Source of the DNA: a candidate division KSB1 bacterium
GTDB lineage: Bacteria; Zhuqueibacterota; Zhuqueibacteria; Zhuqueibacterales; Zhuqueibacteraceae
NCBI GenBank assembly: GCA_034506175.1
Contig: JAPDQB010000025.1
Coordinates: forward strand, 23,947 to 87,946
Length of the DNA stretch: 64,000 bases
Reading direction: 5' to 3'
Position 1 is the first letter of the stretch. Every line of letters starts with the position of its first letter. This document shows positions 1 through 8,945 of this stretch, in pieces. The translations under genes were made by a program, and so were the position numbers. The notes below the pieces were generated by a model, which saw only the letters and a program-made list of their open reading frames with translations, did no database searches and was not told where the DNA came from.

Positions 1-433
1 CTCCGGAGAAACGCCGGATTTTCAAACCGCGGCGACGCGCTTCCAATAGTGCGATTGCTTTCACAATGGAAAAGTCATGTTCCTTGCCAATCAGCGCGCT
101 AAAAACATCGTTCTCGGTTGCAGTTAGCGCGCCTTCCGTGTTGGCGCGTCGGAGCTTGTTCACAAGACGACGACGCTTGGCATCATACCGAAATTGAGCA
201 ATCGCTCGAATAAGCTCATCAGAAAGCCCTCGGACGCTTTGCAAAGCTTTTTCAATCTGCTTGTCGGAGGAAAAATCAGCATGTGCGAGGACATCGGTGG
301 CAATATCGGCCATCAACGCTTCGACCATTCGCGCTTTTAAATAAGCCGGGGCGGTTTTACCGTTGCGTCGCGCGATGACGGCGATGTCATTGGCCAACGC
401 CGATGGCGAAAAAAATTGCGCCGTGAATTGCAT
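1..433 (-). CDS. Hypothetical protein, C-terminus cut by window edge
   Basis: An open frame runs on the minus strand from an ATG at 433 off the left edge of the window, giving 144 codons without a stop. The peptide begins MQFTAQFFSPSALANDI and is rich in Ala, Arg and Leu; it looks soluble and helical, with a basic stretch (KRRRLVNKLRR) near residue 95. No signal peptide, membrane segment or catalytic motif is visible. I do not recognise the family. A gap of about 120 bases without a gene separates it from the TPR gene, so it is probably its own unit or the downstream end of that operon. Confidence 0.5.
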   Translation of the reverse strand, partial: MQFTAQFFSPSALANDIAVIARRNGKTAPAYLKARMVEALMADIATDVLAHADFSSDKQIEKALQSVRGLSDELIRAIAQFRYDAKRRRLVNKLRRANTEGALTATENDVFSALIGKEHDFSIVKAIALLEARRRGLKIRRFSG

Positions 434-555
434 TTTGTTTTACCGAGTTAGTGAAATCGGGTGCAACAATGTTTTTTGCATTACAAACGAAATTAAGCAA
501 ATTTGACCATAAAAGCAACAATCAAAAAATAATCTTCTGCCTTGAACCAGCTAGG

Positions 556-2433
556 CTACGACGATTTATTCTTCGCCGCCAATTCCCGCGCCCGCCGGCG
601 CGCCTCTTCCAAAAACAAGCTCTGCGGATACTCTTTCAACAGTTGCTCGAACAGCGATTGCGCCTGCCGCAAATCGCGCAAGCCGGTTTGATGAACTTCA
701 GCAAGCCGGAACAGCGCGCGGTCGCCGACGACGCTTCCCGGATATTGGCTGAGAATGGCGCGAAACCGCGCAATGGCCAAATCATATTGCTGCTGCCCGT
801 CATACAAATTGCCCAACGCGAACAGCGCTTGCGGCAAGATGGCGGCGTTTGGAAAGCGTTTGGCCAGGTTTTCCAGCGTATCGATGGCGGCAAACGGCTT
901 GTTTTGAACATGCGCATATTCGGCACGGGCATAACTCAACAGCGCACCGGCGGAATCCGCGAGATTGACATCGAGCAGCAGCAGTAACTCGAGGGCGTCA
1001 TTCACCATGCTTTCGCCTGCATTTTCACCGCGCGGCGAGTTGACGATGGCCTCCAGCAAATTTTTCGTCTCGCTGAACCGGCCGCCATAAAACGCCAGCC
1101 GTGCCAGGCGATGATTCACCTTGTCTTCGACAAGCTGATCGTTGCGCCCCATTTGCCGCGCTTTCTCATACCACGAAACCGCCTGCCGCTCGTCGCCAAG
1201 CGCCAGATAACAATCACCGAGGCGGAACAGCGCTTCGAGATGCTCGCTGCCGGCGATTGGCGCGAAGCGTTCGTTGATTTGCTGATAGATCGCAATCGCA
1301 TTTTTGACGTCATGCAAATGCTCGAAAAGAATTTCACCCTGCGCCAGCAAGCCGCGCAACGCCCACGGATTGCGGTTGCCCGCAGCTTTCTCGATCACAG
1401 CGGCGAACGCGGTTTGCGCCTCGGCGTATTTGCCCTGCCCCTGCAAGCTTTGCCCCAGCCCAAATTGCGCCGGCAGCCAATAAGGTGAATTCGGCAGATC
1501 GCGCGTGATCATCAAGTAAGCCTGTTCGGCAAACGAAAACGCGCCGGCACTGCGCGCCTGCTCGGCGAAATTAAAAATCTCGCCACCAACGTTGGCTTTA
1601 TCCGCGGCGGTGCTGAGGCGCTCGAGAGCTTGATACGCTTGCAAGGCGCGGCCATATTCGCGGCCTTGCATGAAGATCCCCGCCAGCAAACGATGCAGCG
1701 ATGATTGCTGCGAAGATTGCGGCAGCGCCTGCTCGATGGCGCGGGCGACGGCTTCCAGATTTTTCTCGTCATCGCGCGTCATCTCCAGCGTTTTGCTCTG
1801 CACGAATGGAAATTGGCGGGGATTGGCTTCGAGAAAGCGCAGATACTCGGCCGTGGCCGCCGCGTAATTCACCCGCAGCGTGTAAAGATTGGCCAGCTCC
1901 AGCATGAACAGCGAGGAATTGCGCAAGTGCTGTCGCGCTTGCAAATAAATCTGCATCGCCTCATCGTAAGCGCGGTTTTCGATCAGCGCATTGGCCACCG
2001 CCGCATAAGTTCCCGGCTGCGGATGTTTTTGCAACAGTTCTTTCCACAACGCCAGCGCCCGCGGCGCCTGCCCGCGCTTGAAATCAATGTCGCCCAAATC
2101 GACGCGCGCGTTGATGTCCTCGATTACTTCCAAACGGCGATTGATGGCGATCACCAGCTCGTCGAAGCGGCGCAATTGCAGCAACATGCGCTTGAGGCTG
2201 TAATAATAACTGCCGTTGCGCGGGTCGCTGTTAAAAAGCGCGGCGTAAACATCGGCCGCGCGTTCGTATTGGCCCAGCCGTTCCAAATCCTGCGCCAGCC
2301 GCAGTTGCGCCGCGTTTGGCTGCGGCGTTTGGCCGAATCCATTTACCGCCAGCAGCAAAGTCAATACACAAAAACTGAAAATAAAATTACGTTTCACGCT
2401 TTTCTGTTTACTTGTTTCCGTTTTCCGCTTCAT
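556..2433 (-). CDS. Exported tetratricopeptide-repeat protein
   Basis: A 625-residue protein. The N-terminus is basic (MKRKTETSKQKSVKRN) followed by a hydrophobic stretch (IFSFCVLTLLLAVNG) and a likely cleavage after GFG, so it should be exported. The rest is tandem TPR-like helix pairs: for example the blocks around LERLGQYERAADVYAALF, LGQSLQGQGKYAEAQTAF, LFRLGDCYLALGDERQAV and LFALGNLYDGQQQYDLAI. This is the pattern of YbgF/BamD-like periplasmic scaffold proteins; no enzymatic motif is seen. Its start overlaps the stop of the DUF4175 gene by four bases (ATGA), so the two are translationally coupled. I infer a cell-envelope scaffold working with the DUF4175 protein; the exact role is unknown. 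Confidence 0.85.
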   Translation of the reverse strand: MKRKTETSKQKSVKRNFIFSFCVLTLLLAVNGFGQTPQPNAAQLRLAQDLERLGQYERAADVYAALFNSDPRNGSYYYSLKRMLLQLRRFDELVIAINRRLEVIEDINARVDLGDIDFKRGQAPRALALWKELLQKHPQPGTYAAVANALIENRAYDEAMQIYLQARQHLRNSSLFMLELANLYTLRVNYAAATAEYLRFLEANPRQFPFVQSKTLEMTRDDEKNLEAVARAIEQALPQSSQQSSLHRLLAGIFMQGREYGRALQAYQALERLSTAADKANVGGEIFNFAEQARSAGAFSFAEQAYLMITRDLPNSPYWLPAQFGLGQSLQGQGKYAEAQTAFAAVIEKAAGNRNPWALRGLLAQGEILFEHLHDVKNAIAIYQQINERFAPIAGSEHLEALFRLGDCYLALGDERQAVSWYEKARQMGRNDQLVEDKVNHRLARLAFYGGRFSETKNLLEAIVNSPRGENAGESMVNDALELLLLLDVNLADSAGALLSYARAEYAHVQNKPFAAIDTLENLAKRFPNAAILPQALFALGNLYDGQQQYDLAIARFRAILSQYPGSVVGDRALFRLAEVHQTGLRDLRQAQSLFEQLLKEYPQSLFLEEARRRARELAAKNKSS

Positions 2434-5400
2434 CGCCGCACTTTCTCGTCGCTTTTCTGTTGCGTTTTCGTCAAGGCGTCGAAATAACGCTGGATTAAAT
2501 CTTTGTAATCACGCGTATAATTCTCACGCAGGGCGCGCATGAGATCTTCGTACAGCCGGCTTTTCTTTTCGCCAAGATCAGCCGGCAAGCGGCCCGGATC
2601 GACGGCGCGATAATTTTTGCCGGTTTGCGCCTGGCGCTCTTTGCTGAGGTCGCGCTCGCGCATCGAGCGCTGTGCATCGAGCAAACGCGAAAGAATTTGT
2701 TGCTGCCGCTCGATCGTTTGGCGGTCGGCACGATTCTGCTGCAACGCTTTCACCACCTCTTCCATGTCCTTCGCGGTTTGATCGAGCCGGCCGAGAATCT
2801 CGCCGCGCTGGCCAAATTCCTGCATGAGCTGTTCCAGACTTTTTTTCACCGCGGCCTGCTCAGCGGCCAAACGCGCCATCGCCGCCTGCCGCTGCATCGC
2901 CTCCATGCCCTGCTCGCCGAGGCCCTGCGTTTCCTGATTGATGCCCTGCTGCTTTCCGGAAAGCCCCATCATGCGCTGCATGAATTGCTCGAAGCCCATC
3001 GCCATCGACATGCCGGCGCCCTGCTGCATGGATTGCCGCAACCCGGCGACGGCCTGATCGAGCGCCTGCATCGCCTGGCCCTGCCGCTCGGCAGCGCTCT
3101 GGCCGTTGCGCTGCTCCAGCTCATTGCGCGCCGCTTGCATCTCGTTCATCGCCTTGCCCATCGCCCGCGCGATGTCCGGCGTTACGGCGAAACTTTTTTG
3201 CGAAAGCTGAAAAAGTTGCTCGCCGGCGCGCTGCAAGCCCGAGATCAATTCCTGCTGGCGATCCGCCGCTTGATTCAATTGCGGCGAGCTCGAGCTCATG
3301 CCGGCGGATTGCTTGAGCAATTGTTCCTGCTGCTTCGAAAGCTGCACCAGATCGCTCGAGCTGCGCTGCAAGGCCTGCATGACTTCACGGCGGTTGCTGT
3401 CGCGCATTTCTTTTTGCGCGCCTAGCAATGCCTGCTGCATTTGTTGCAGCGTGCCGGCGATGCGCTGCCCGCTCTGCTGCGCCTGCGACATGTTGCCCTG
3501 CTGCATCCTGTTCGCCATCTGCTGCATCTCGCCGGCGAGATCGGGCGAATTCATCATCTGCGCCGCGCTCTCGATTTTTTCCGCCGGCCCGTGCTGCTGC
3601 AATTGTTGCATCAATTTATTCAAATCACCCAGCGCTTTTTCGAGCGACTGCGCGTCCTGCTTCATCCCGGTTTCTTTTTCGGCCAGTTCTTCGCGCTTCT
3701 CAGGCGAGGGATTCCTGGCTGCTTCCTGATTGACCTCTTGCTGGCGTTGCAGCAAATCTTCCGTCTTTTTGATCGCCTCGTCCAATTGTTGCTCGGCTCG
3801 CACCTGTTTCAGCAAATTGATCGTGCGCTCCAGACTTTTCAAAAACTCTTCTTGGGAAAATTGAAAATTTTTCATCGCCTCCTGCAGTTTCTCCGGATCG
3901 AGATTCTGCATGGCTTTCTGCATTTCTTCCAGCGCTTTTTGCAGCTCCGGCGACTTCATTTCCTGCAAAAGCTTTTGCAGCTCCATGTACTTTTCCAATG
4001 TCTGCGCGCTGAGCAGGTCGTTGCGCTCCATCGTGTCGATCATTTCCTGCAGCTTCTCTTGAAGCTGCCGCACCTGCTCCTGCATCTTTTGCGTCGCGCC
4101 GGCGGTTTCCGCGAGTTTTTGTTTTTGTTCCCAATTGAGATGGGGATCTTTTTTCATTTCCTGCGCCAGCTTGTCGATTTCCTCTTTCGTCTTTTTGGCC
4201 TGTTCGTACATCCCCTGCAAATCCTGCGAGGCCTCCTCCTGCGCGCTGGCGATTTCCTGATACATTTCATAGATCGACGGAAAACGCAGATGAAACGTCT
4301 GGCTGCGGCCGGATTTCGGACCGGAGATCACGTCGTTGTCAAAAACTTCGGCGTAATAACGCACCACGTCTTCCGGCAAAAGATTCAGCGGCGACAAATC
4401 CCAAATCGGTTGCTCGCGAAAGGCGCGGCTGTTCTTATTCGAAATCGATACTGCCATCGCGCTGCGCTTGCCTTCTGCCGCGCCGCCTTCGAGAATTTCG
4501 TAAACGATCTGCAACTTGGAGAAGCCGTAATCATCTTCGCCTTCGATCACCAGCGGCATGCGCATGCTCTCATCCAGATCGGCGTCGCGCCCCGGAAACG
4601 TGAGCTGCACCGCCGGCGCTTGATCGGTTTCCAACTCGAGGCGATACTGAATCGCATCCGCGTTCGCCAAACCTTTTTGATCTTTCAACGCGATTTGATA
4701 CGTGCCCTGGCGCCGCACGATGAATTCGCCGCGAAAATCATCGCCAGCGGCAGCCAGCGGCATTACCTCGCCGTAACTAAAAACGAGACTGGCGTTTTCA
4801 ATCGGTTTGTTCGGCGTCACGCGCACCGAAACCGTCGAGCCGGGCAGCGCCAAAATATCGCCGACGTTTTCGTCAAGCTCCAACGGCTGGCGTCCGGTGT
4901 AAGTGGGAAATTTCACCGTCACGCGCAGCGAGCGCGCCATCGGCGGCTCGATGACGTTGACATTGTACCAGCGGCTGTTGCCGCCGTCGAGATGAATGCG
5001 ATACACCAGCGGCTCACGGATATTTTCCAACGTATGCACAAACTGCGACACCGCGCCGGAGGCGGCGCGCGCCATTGCTGCTTGTTCGGTGACGCGGCCG
5101 TCGGTCTGCCGCCACTCGAGCTGCGCTGTTTCCGCCCCCAGACGGTTCATCCGTGCGACAACGCGCAAGCTTTGGCCTTTGATGATTTCGGCGTCGCCCG
5201 GCTGCACCTCGAACTGCAACGCCAGCGCCTTCGGCGTGCGATACGGCGCGAACAAAATCGCCGCGCCCTGCGCCATGAAATTCGGCGCCACGGCCCAAAC
5301 CGCAACGGCGATGATGATTGCCAACACCGCCGCGGTCAAACGCCGTTTCGGCGTGGCCCGGTCGATGATGTGGGAAAAAATAATCGGCTCGACGGTTTGA

Positions 5401-5828
5401 TAGGCTTCGTGCAACGCCACGACCGCCAATTGCCGCGTGATCGCGCCGTTTTGGCTGTCTGGCGCAGTTTCATGAAACACTTGCAGCGCATTGGCAAACC
5501 GATCCTTGACCTCCGGCTGCGAACGGCCAACGCGCAAAGCCAGATCGATTTCAGAAGGAAAATTGGGGCGGAGAAGCCACGACAGCGGTGATTGCAAAAC
5601 AAATCGCCACATTAAAAAAAGAAAAGCGAGCAGGCCAAACCCTGAGAGCAGCCAGCGCATGCCGGAACTCGGCGCGGCAAAATTCGCCAGCATCGGCAAA
5701 ACGATGCCCAATGCCGCGGCCAGTATTAAAAAAATTCCGAACGCAGCCAGCCAATTATGCAAGCGATCTTGGCGGCGCAATTGGCGCAGGCGGGAGAGGA
5801 GTTGTTCGTAGATTTGTTCGGGAGACAT
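2430..5828 (-). CDS. DUF4175-like large membrane protein with long Gln-rich coiled coil
   Basis: 1132 residues. Two N-terminal membrane helices (about 26-48 and 59-78) and a third at about 163-185 are followed by a beta-rich region to about 500 and then a very long Gln/Glu/Met-rich coiled coil (about 530-1010) with repeated phrases such as LQEMKSPELQKALEEMQ. This architecture is that of DUF4175 proteins, which in FCB and planctomycete genomes lie with MoxR/DUF58/BatA and DUF4159 genes; here a DUF4159 gene is close upstream on the same strand. The stop overlaps the TPR gene start. The low-complexity coiled coil gives long open frames on the opposite strand, which I regard as shadows. Function unknown; envelope-associated by inference. 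Confidence 0.8.
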   Translation of the reverse strand: MSPEQIYEQLLSRLRQLRRQDRLHNWLAAFGIFLILAAALGIVLPMLANFAAPSSGMRWLLSGFGLLAFLFLMWRFVLQSPLSWLLRPNFPSEIDLALRVGRSQPEVKDRFANALQVFHETAPDSQNGAITRQLAVVALHEAYQTVEPIIFSHIIDRATPKRRLTAAVLAIIIAVAVWAVAPNFMAQGAAILFAPYRTPKALALQFEVQPGDAEIIKGQSLRVVARMNRLGAETAQLEWRQTDGRVTEQAAMARAASGAVSQFVHTLENIREPLVYRIHLDGGNSRWYNVNVIEPPMARSLRVTVKFPTYTGRQPLELDENVGDILALPGSTVSVRVTPNKPIENASLVFSYGEVMPLAAAGDDFRGEFIVRRQGTYQIALKDQKGLANADAIQYRLELETDQAPAVQLTFPGRDADLDESMRMPLVIEGEDDYGFSKLQIVYEILEGGAAEGKRSAMAVSISNKNSRAFREQPIWDLSPLNLLPEDVVRYYAEVFDNDVISGPKSGRSQTFHLRFPSIYEMYQEIASAQEEASQDLQGMYEQAKKTKEEIDKLAQEMKKDPHLNWEQKQKLAETAGATQKMQEQVRQLQEKLQEMIDTMERNDLLSAQTLEKYMELQKLLQEMKSPELQKALEEMQKAMQNLDPEKLQEAMKNFQFSQEEFLKSLERTINLLKQVRAEQQLDEAIKKTEDLLQRQQEVNQEAARNPSPEKREELAEKETGMKQDAQSLEKALGDLNKLMQQLQQHGPAEKIESAAQMMNSPDLAGEMQQMANRMQQGNMSQAQQSGQRIAGTLQQMQQALLGAQKEMRDSNRREVMQALQRSSSDLVQLSKQQEQLLKQSAGMSSSSPQLNQAADRQQELISGLQRAGEQLFQLSQKSFAVTPDIARAMGKAMNEMQAARNELEQRNGQSAAERQGQAMQALDQAVAGLRQSMQQGAGMSMAMGFEQFMQRMMGLSGKQQGINQETQGLGEQGMEAMQRQAAMARLAAEQAAVKKSLEQLMQEFGQRGEILGRLDQTAKDMEEVVKALQQNRADRQTIERQQQILSRLLDAQRSMRERDLSKERQAQTGKNYRAVDPGRLPADLGEKKSRLYEDLMRALRENYTRDYKDLIQRYFDALTKTQQKSDEKVRR

Positions 5829-5843
5829 TTTTATTTGCGCTTT

Positions 5844-6259
5844 TTAATATTCCTCCAACACCCATTCGCCGCCATGCGCCGGATTGCCGATCAGTTTTTC
5901 ATTTCTGGTGTCGATCACCCAATCCATGCTCTGCAAGGGAATTTGGCCTAATAAATTCGGGCAATCTTCCGGAAGCTCCGAAACGTAAACCACGGCATAG
6001 CGATCACGCAGATAAATCTTCACGGGTGAGTAAAACGTTCTGGTTACAGTGCCGTTTGATCTTCGCACAGTTTTCTGTTCGCCGGGAGTAAGCTGCAATT
6101 CTTCGATCAAACTCTTGCGAAGACAAAGAAACGTTGCACCGGTGTCAACGAGGACTTCCGTCTCAATGCTACGAACTTGATCAGGCGTGATAAATCCCTT
6201 TTTTGCCAAAGATTCATCTTCAAGGTTAACGATTTTAATCGTCTCAACAATTTTCCCAT
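5844..6259 (-). pseudogene. Retropepsin-like (clan AA) aspartyl protease, one-base frameshift near the start
   Basis: The main frame encodes a clan AA retropepsin-like domain: the catalytic signature VDTGATFLCL is followed later by LLGQIPLQSMDWVID, matching bacterial stand-alone retroviral-type proteases of about 130 residues. In that frame no ATG precedes the domain, only a TTG at 6209. An ATG at 6257-6259 with a good GAGG site opens in another frame (MGKLL...). Adding one A to the run at 6251-6254 joins them into MGKIVETIKIVNLEDE-SLAKKG, the usual start of this family. So either a single-base deletion inactivates the gene, or there is a homopolymer sequencing error or programmed slippage. 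It sits between the DUF4159 and DUF4175 genes, 15 bases from the latter. Confidence 0.7.
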
Positions 6260-6304
6260 CTTACACCTCGTATAGTTAATATTGAGCAACCTGCAACCAG
6301 CGGC

Positions 6305-6988
6305 CTACTGTGCCAACGCAAACACGACGATATTCGTTCCCATTTTGAGCGCTTCTTCGCGTTTCTCGGGCGGGTCGTTGTGAACATCGGGGTCGGCCCA
6401 GCCGTCGGAGATGTTGGTTTCCCACGTGTAGTAGGCGATCATGCGGCCTTCGTGGAACAGACCAAACGCTTTCGGCGGGCGGCCGTCGTGCTCGTGGGTT
6501 TTTGGCACGCCGTTGGGAAAATCAAAATGGCAATGATAAATCGGATGATTGAACGGAATCTCCACCCACTGCTTGTCTGGAAAAACCTTTTTCATCTCGT
6601 CGCGAAAAAATTTATCCATGCCGTAATCGTCATCCGCATACAAAAAACCGCCACCGAGCAGATACTCGCGCAAGCGCCGCGCTTCTTCCGGCGAAAACGT
6701 GATGCGGCCGTGTCCGGTGATGAAAACCATCGGATAGGCAAACAGCGCCTCGTCCATCAATTGCACGTGCTGTTCGTCATTTGCCAAATTCATCGTCGTG
6801 TGCTGCCGCATGAACTTGAGCAAATTCGGAATCGCCGAGGGATCGTTGTACCAATCCCCGCCGCCATGATATTTGACGCGGGCGATGGTGAAGGCGCTGG
6901 AGGTTTGCTCCTGGCTTGAAGCGGTGATTGTCATGGTGGTTACTAAAATCCAAAGCGGCAAAAAAAATGGAACTCTACTTTGACTCAT
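6305..6988 (-). CDS. Exported DUF4159 domain protein
   Basis: About 227 residues from the ATG at 6988, chosen because it gives a clean signal peptide (MSQSRVPFFLPLWILVTTMTITASS); a longer frame to 7096 lacks one. The mature part has the DUF4159 pattern: IARVKYHGGGDWYNDP, then MVFITGHG, a YLLGGGFLYADDD segment with an acidic cluster, and FNHPIYHCHFDFPNG near the end. The domain has a glutamine-amidotransferase-like fold in related families, but no catalytic triad is evident to me. Adjacent to the protease remnant and DUF4175 gene in the same direction, consistent with the DUF4159/DUF4175 association. Role unknown. Confidence 0.8.
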   Translation of the reverse strand: MSQSRVPFFLPLWILVTTMTITASSQEQTSSAFTIARVKYHGGGDWYNDPSAIPNLLKFMRQHTTMNLANDEQHVQLMDEALFAYPMVFITGHGRITFSPEEARRLREYLLGGGFLYADDDYGMDKFFRDEMKKVFPDKQWVEIPFNHPIYHCHFDFPNGVPKTHEHDGRPPKAFGLFHEGRMIAYYTWETNISDGWADPDVHNDPPEKREEALKMGTNIVVFALAQ

Positions 6989-7259
6989 GAAGGTGGGGGT
7001 AAAAGTTATCCATTTTCGTAACGAATAATACGGAACGGAATCATGCAAGAACTTATTATTGGCAATTCGTACACCTTTGAAAAGCTTTCGAATCACTTAC
7101 AGACTGGCCTTGCTGCGGCAAGCGATGGCGGCTGCTAAGACAAAGTTTACCTACACTGTACCCAGTTTACGAACTTTTTTCGTATTTAAGCAATCAAATT
7201 TTTGAGATTTTTGTGTGGGGAGAGAGTTTTACACATTGATCAAAAGCTCACACAGATAA

Positions 7260-7294
7260 ATATTGGCGCTCATTCGCGTTTATTGGCGGTTAAA
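7260..7294. repeat. Short degenerate tandem repeat in intergenic region 6989-7317
   Basis: The roughly 330-base stretch between the DUF4159 gene and the small membrane gene has no convincing ORF. It contains near-repeats TATTGGCG, CATTCGCG and TATTGGCGG, each about 10-12 bases apart. This resembles the short-period degenerate repeats seen in several other intergenic regions of this window. Confidence 0.4.
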
Positions 7295-7317
7295 GAATTT
7301 TCACCAAACGCAAAAAC

Positions 7318-7488
7318 CTAAATCCTTCTCCGCATCCAAACCGGCGCGGTTAAAAACCACAACACCGCGCCGGCCAGCATGAGGTTGGCGTGTGTTTGCC
7401 AGGAGATTTGATTCAGAAAAACGAAAAAGGCCGGCAAGACGGTTGCGGCAAGACCCAAAAATGAGAGGAGTTTCGTGATCGTTTTCAT
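7318..7488 (-). CDS. Small two-helix membrane protein coupled to NCS1 transporter
   Basis: A 56-residue ORF with two hydrophobic helices (LLSFLGLAATVLPAFFVFL and ANLMLAGAVLWFLTAP) and a basic C-terminal tail (WMRRRI). Its ATG (7488-7486) overlaps the TGA of the transporter gene (ATGA), so it is almost certainly translated by coupling. It could be a transporter accessory subunit; no family is recognised. It is hidden in the track because a longer out-of-frame ORF covers it. Confidence 0.65.
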   Translation of the reverse strand: MKTITKLLSFLGLAATVLPAFFVFLNQISWQTHANLMLAGAVLWFLTAPVWMRRRI

Positions 7489-8852
7489 GTCCGGCTCCGT
7501 TTCTGCTGCATGTAACTCAACATGACAAAAAGCGCCACGGCGATGAACCAACCGGGAAGACCTTTGAAGAAAATTTCCATGGGAAGCAAATAGCAGGCAG
7601 AAAGTGTCAGCCCCCACGTTAATGCCGCCGGCCAGCTCAACGGCACATTTTTCCATTCGGCAAAATTGCTTTTCAAGCCGAGCCTGGGGAGCAGCCAGAA
7701 ATCCGTCCAGATCACCGCGCCCATGGGCATCAGGATGAGGCCGTAGAGCGCGACGAAATCGAGCAGCTTCATCATCAGCGCCGGAAACACCGCGGCGAGG
7801 GTGGTGACAACGCCGGCGGCCAGCGTCACTTTCCAACGTTTCCAATCCGGGGTCACGGTTTGCAAGGCGAGACCGGCGCGATAAAGCGTCGGATTCGCCG
7901 TTGTCCAGCTCGCGAGCACGACGCACATCGCGCCGGCGATTCCCGCGCCGAGGTACGCAATGGGGCCGGGGGCAACTTCGCCCAACGCGGCGGCGCACAA
8001 AATCCCGGAGGCAATCCACGCGACGAAGTGGCCGAGATACATGCCGAAGGCACTGAAGAAACCGTATGGCCATTTCCGCGCGTAGCGCAGCAGCGTCATG
8101 TCCGACATGCCGAGGTGCATGGCCATGTTGCAGAACCAGGCGAAAAACAGGACGTGCCAGAAGGTGAATTTGGCTTGCCCGGCGAGCGGGACACCCGTCC
8201 AAATTTTTTCGTTCGCGACTTTCCAAAAATCGCTGAGCGACGTGACGCCCAGTTTTGGCAACACCGCCACTGCCGCTGCAACAAAAACCAAAAACATCCA
8301 CGGCGCGGCGATTTCCGAAAACCGCGCCAGCTTTTCAAAGCCGAGAATGGCGAGTGTGGTGACAGCGGCGCCGACGGCGAGCACGACCACAATCCATTCG
8401 AGGCTGTTGGGGTAGAGATCGTTCAACGTCGGCATTTTCATATTGAAAGGGAGGCCAACCGCGGTTGCGGCGACGGAAATCATCGCGCCGGCAAGAAAGC
8501 AAAACATCAGCGCATTGATCAGGTTGTAGGCGAACAAAACCTGCGGGCCGGTGATTTTGCGCAGTTGCCAATAAAGATTCAAGCGGGTTTTGACGGCGAT
8601 GGGCGCAGTGATGAACGCCCAACTGAGCACAGCGAGAAAATTGCCAAGCAGAAGTCCGGCGAATAAATCTCCGGCGGCCACGCCGTGGGCAACGAACAAC
8701 GGCCCGATGACGAACTCGGTGCCGGCCACGTGCTCGCCGGCATAGACGCCGATGAAGCTTCCAGCGCCTTGCAATTTATTTTCCGGCACCGGCTCGCGGT
8801 CGAACTCGTACAGCGCATCGAGACGTTCGGTGATGGTGCTCATGCTATTCAA
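7485..8852 (-). CDS. NCS1-family purine/cytosine permease-like transporter
   Basis: 455 residues with about 12 hydrophobic segments and no signal peptide. The N-terminus (PVPENKLQGAGSFIGVYAGEHVAGTEFVIGP in pattern) is typical of nucleobase:cation symporter-1 proteins, which carry a conserved charged lead and an early glycine-rich first helix. Substrate in this family can be cytosine, purines, hydroxymethylpyrimidine, allantoin or hydantoins; sequence alone does not decide. A coupled small membrane gene follows. A second in-frame ATG (8843) is an alternative start. No riboswitch-like structure was recognised in the short upstream gap. Confidence 0.8.
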   Translation of the reverse strand: MNSMSTITERLDALYEFDREPVPENKLQGAGSFIGVYAGEHVAGTEFVIGPLFVAHGVAAGDLFAGLLLGNFLAVLSWAFITAPIAVKTRLNLYWQLRKITGPQVLFAYNLINALMFCFLAGAMISVAATAVGLPFNMKMPTLNDLYPNSLEWIVVVLAVGAAVTTLAILGFEKLARFSEIAAPWMFLVFVAAAVAVLPKLGVTSLSDFWKVANEKIWTGVPLAGQAKFTFWHVLFFAWFCNMAMHLGMSDMTLLRYARKWPYGFFSAFGMYLGHFVAWIASGILCAAALGEVAPGPIAYLGAGIAGAMCVVLASWTTANPTLYRAGLALQTVTPDWKRWKVTLAAGVVTTLAAVFPALMMKLLDFVALYGLILMPMGAVIWTDFWLLPRLGLKSNFAEWKNVPLSWPAALTWGLTLSACYLLPMEIFFKGLPGWFIAVALFVMLSYMQQKRSRT

Positions 8853-8945
8853 GCCCTTTCAGAACGACAAAATAATTAAAAACTTTGGGGCAATTATTTT
8901 GTCTTGATTTCGCTGCGTGCGTGAACACCTGCTGAAGAGTTACAC

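Noticed and set aside
3441..5591. 716-codon plus-strand ORF opposite the DUF4175 gene
   Set aside because: Mirror of the Gln/Leu-rich coiled coil; peptide is low complexity (His, Leu, Arg), and the true gene on the other strand has domains.
7318..8301. 327-codon minus-strand ORF overlapping the NCS1 gene
   Set aside because: Only its last 56 codons form a sensible gene; the rest is out of frame with the transporter.
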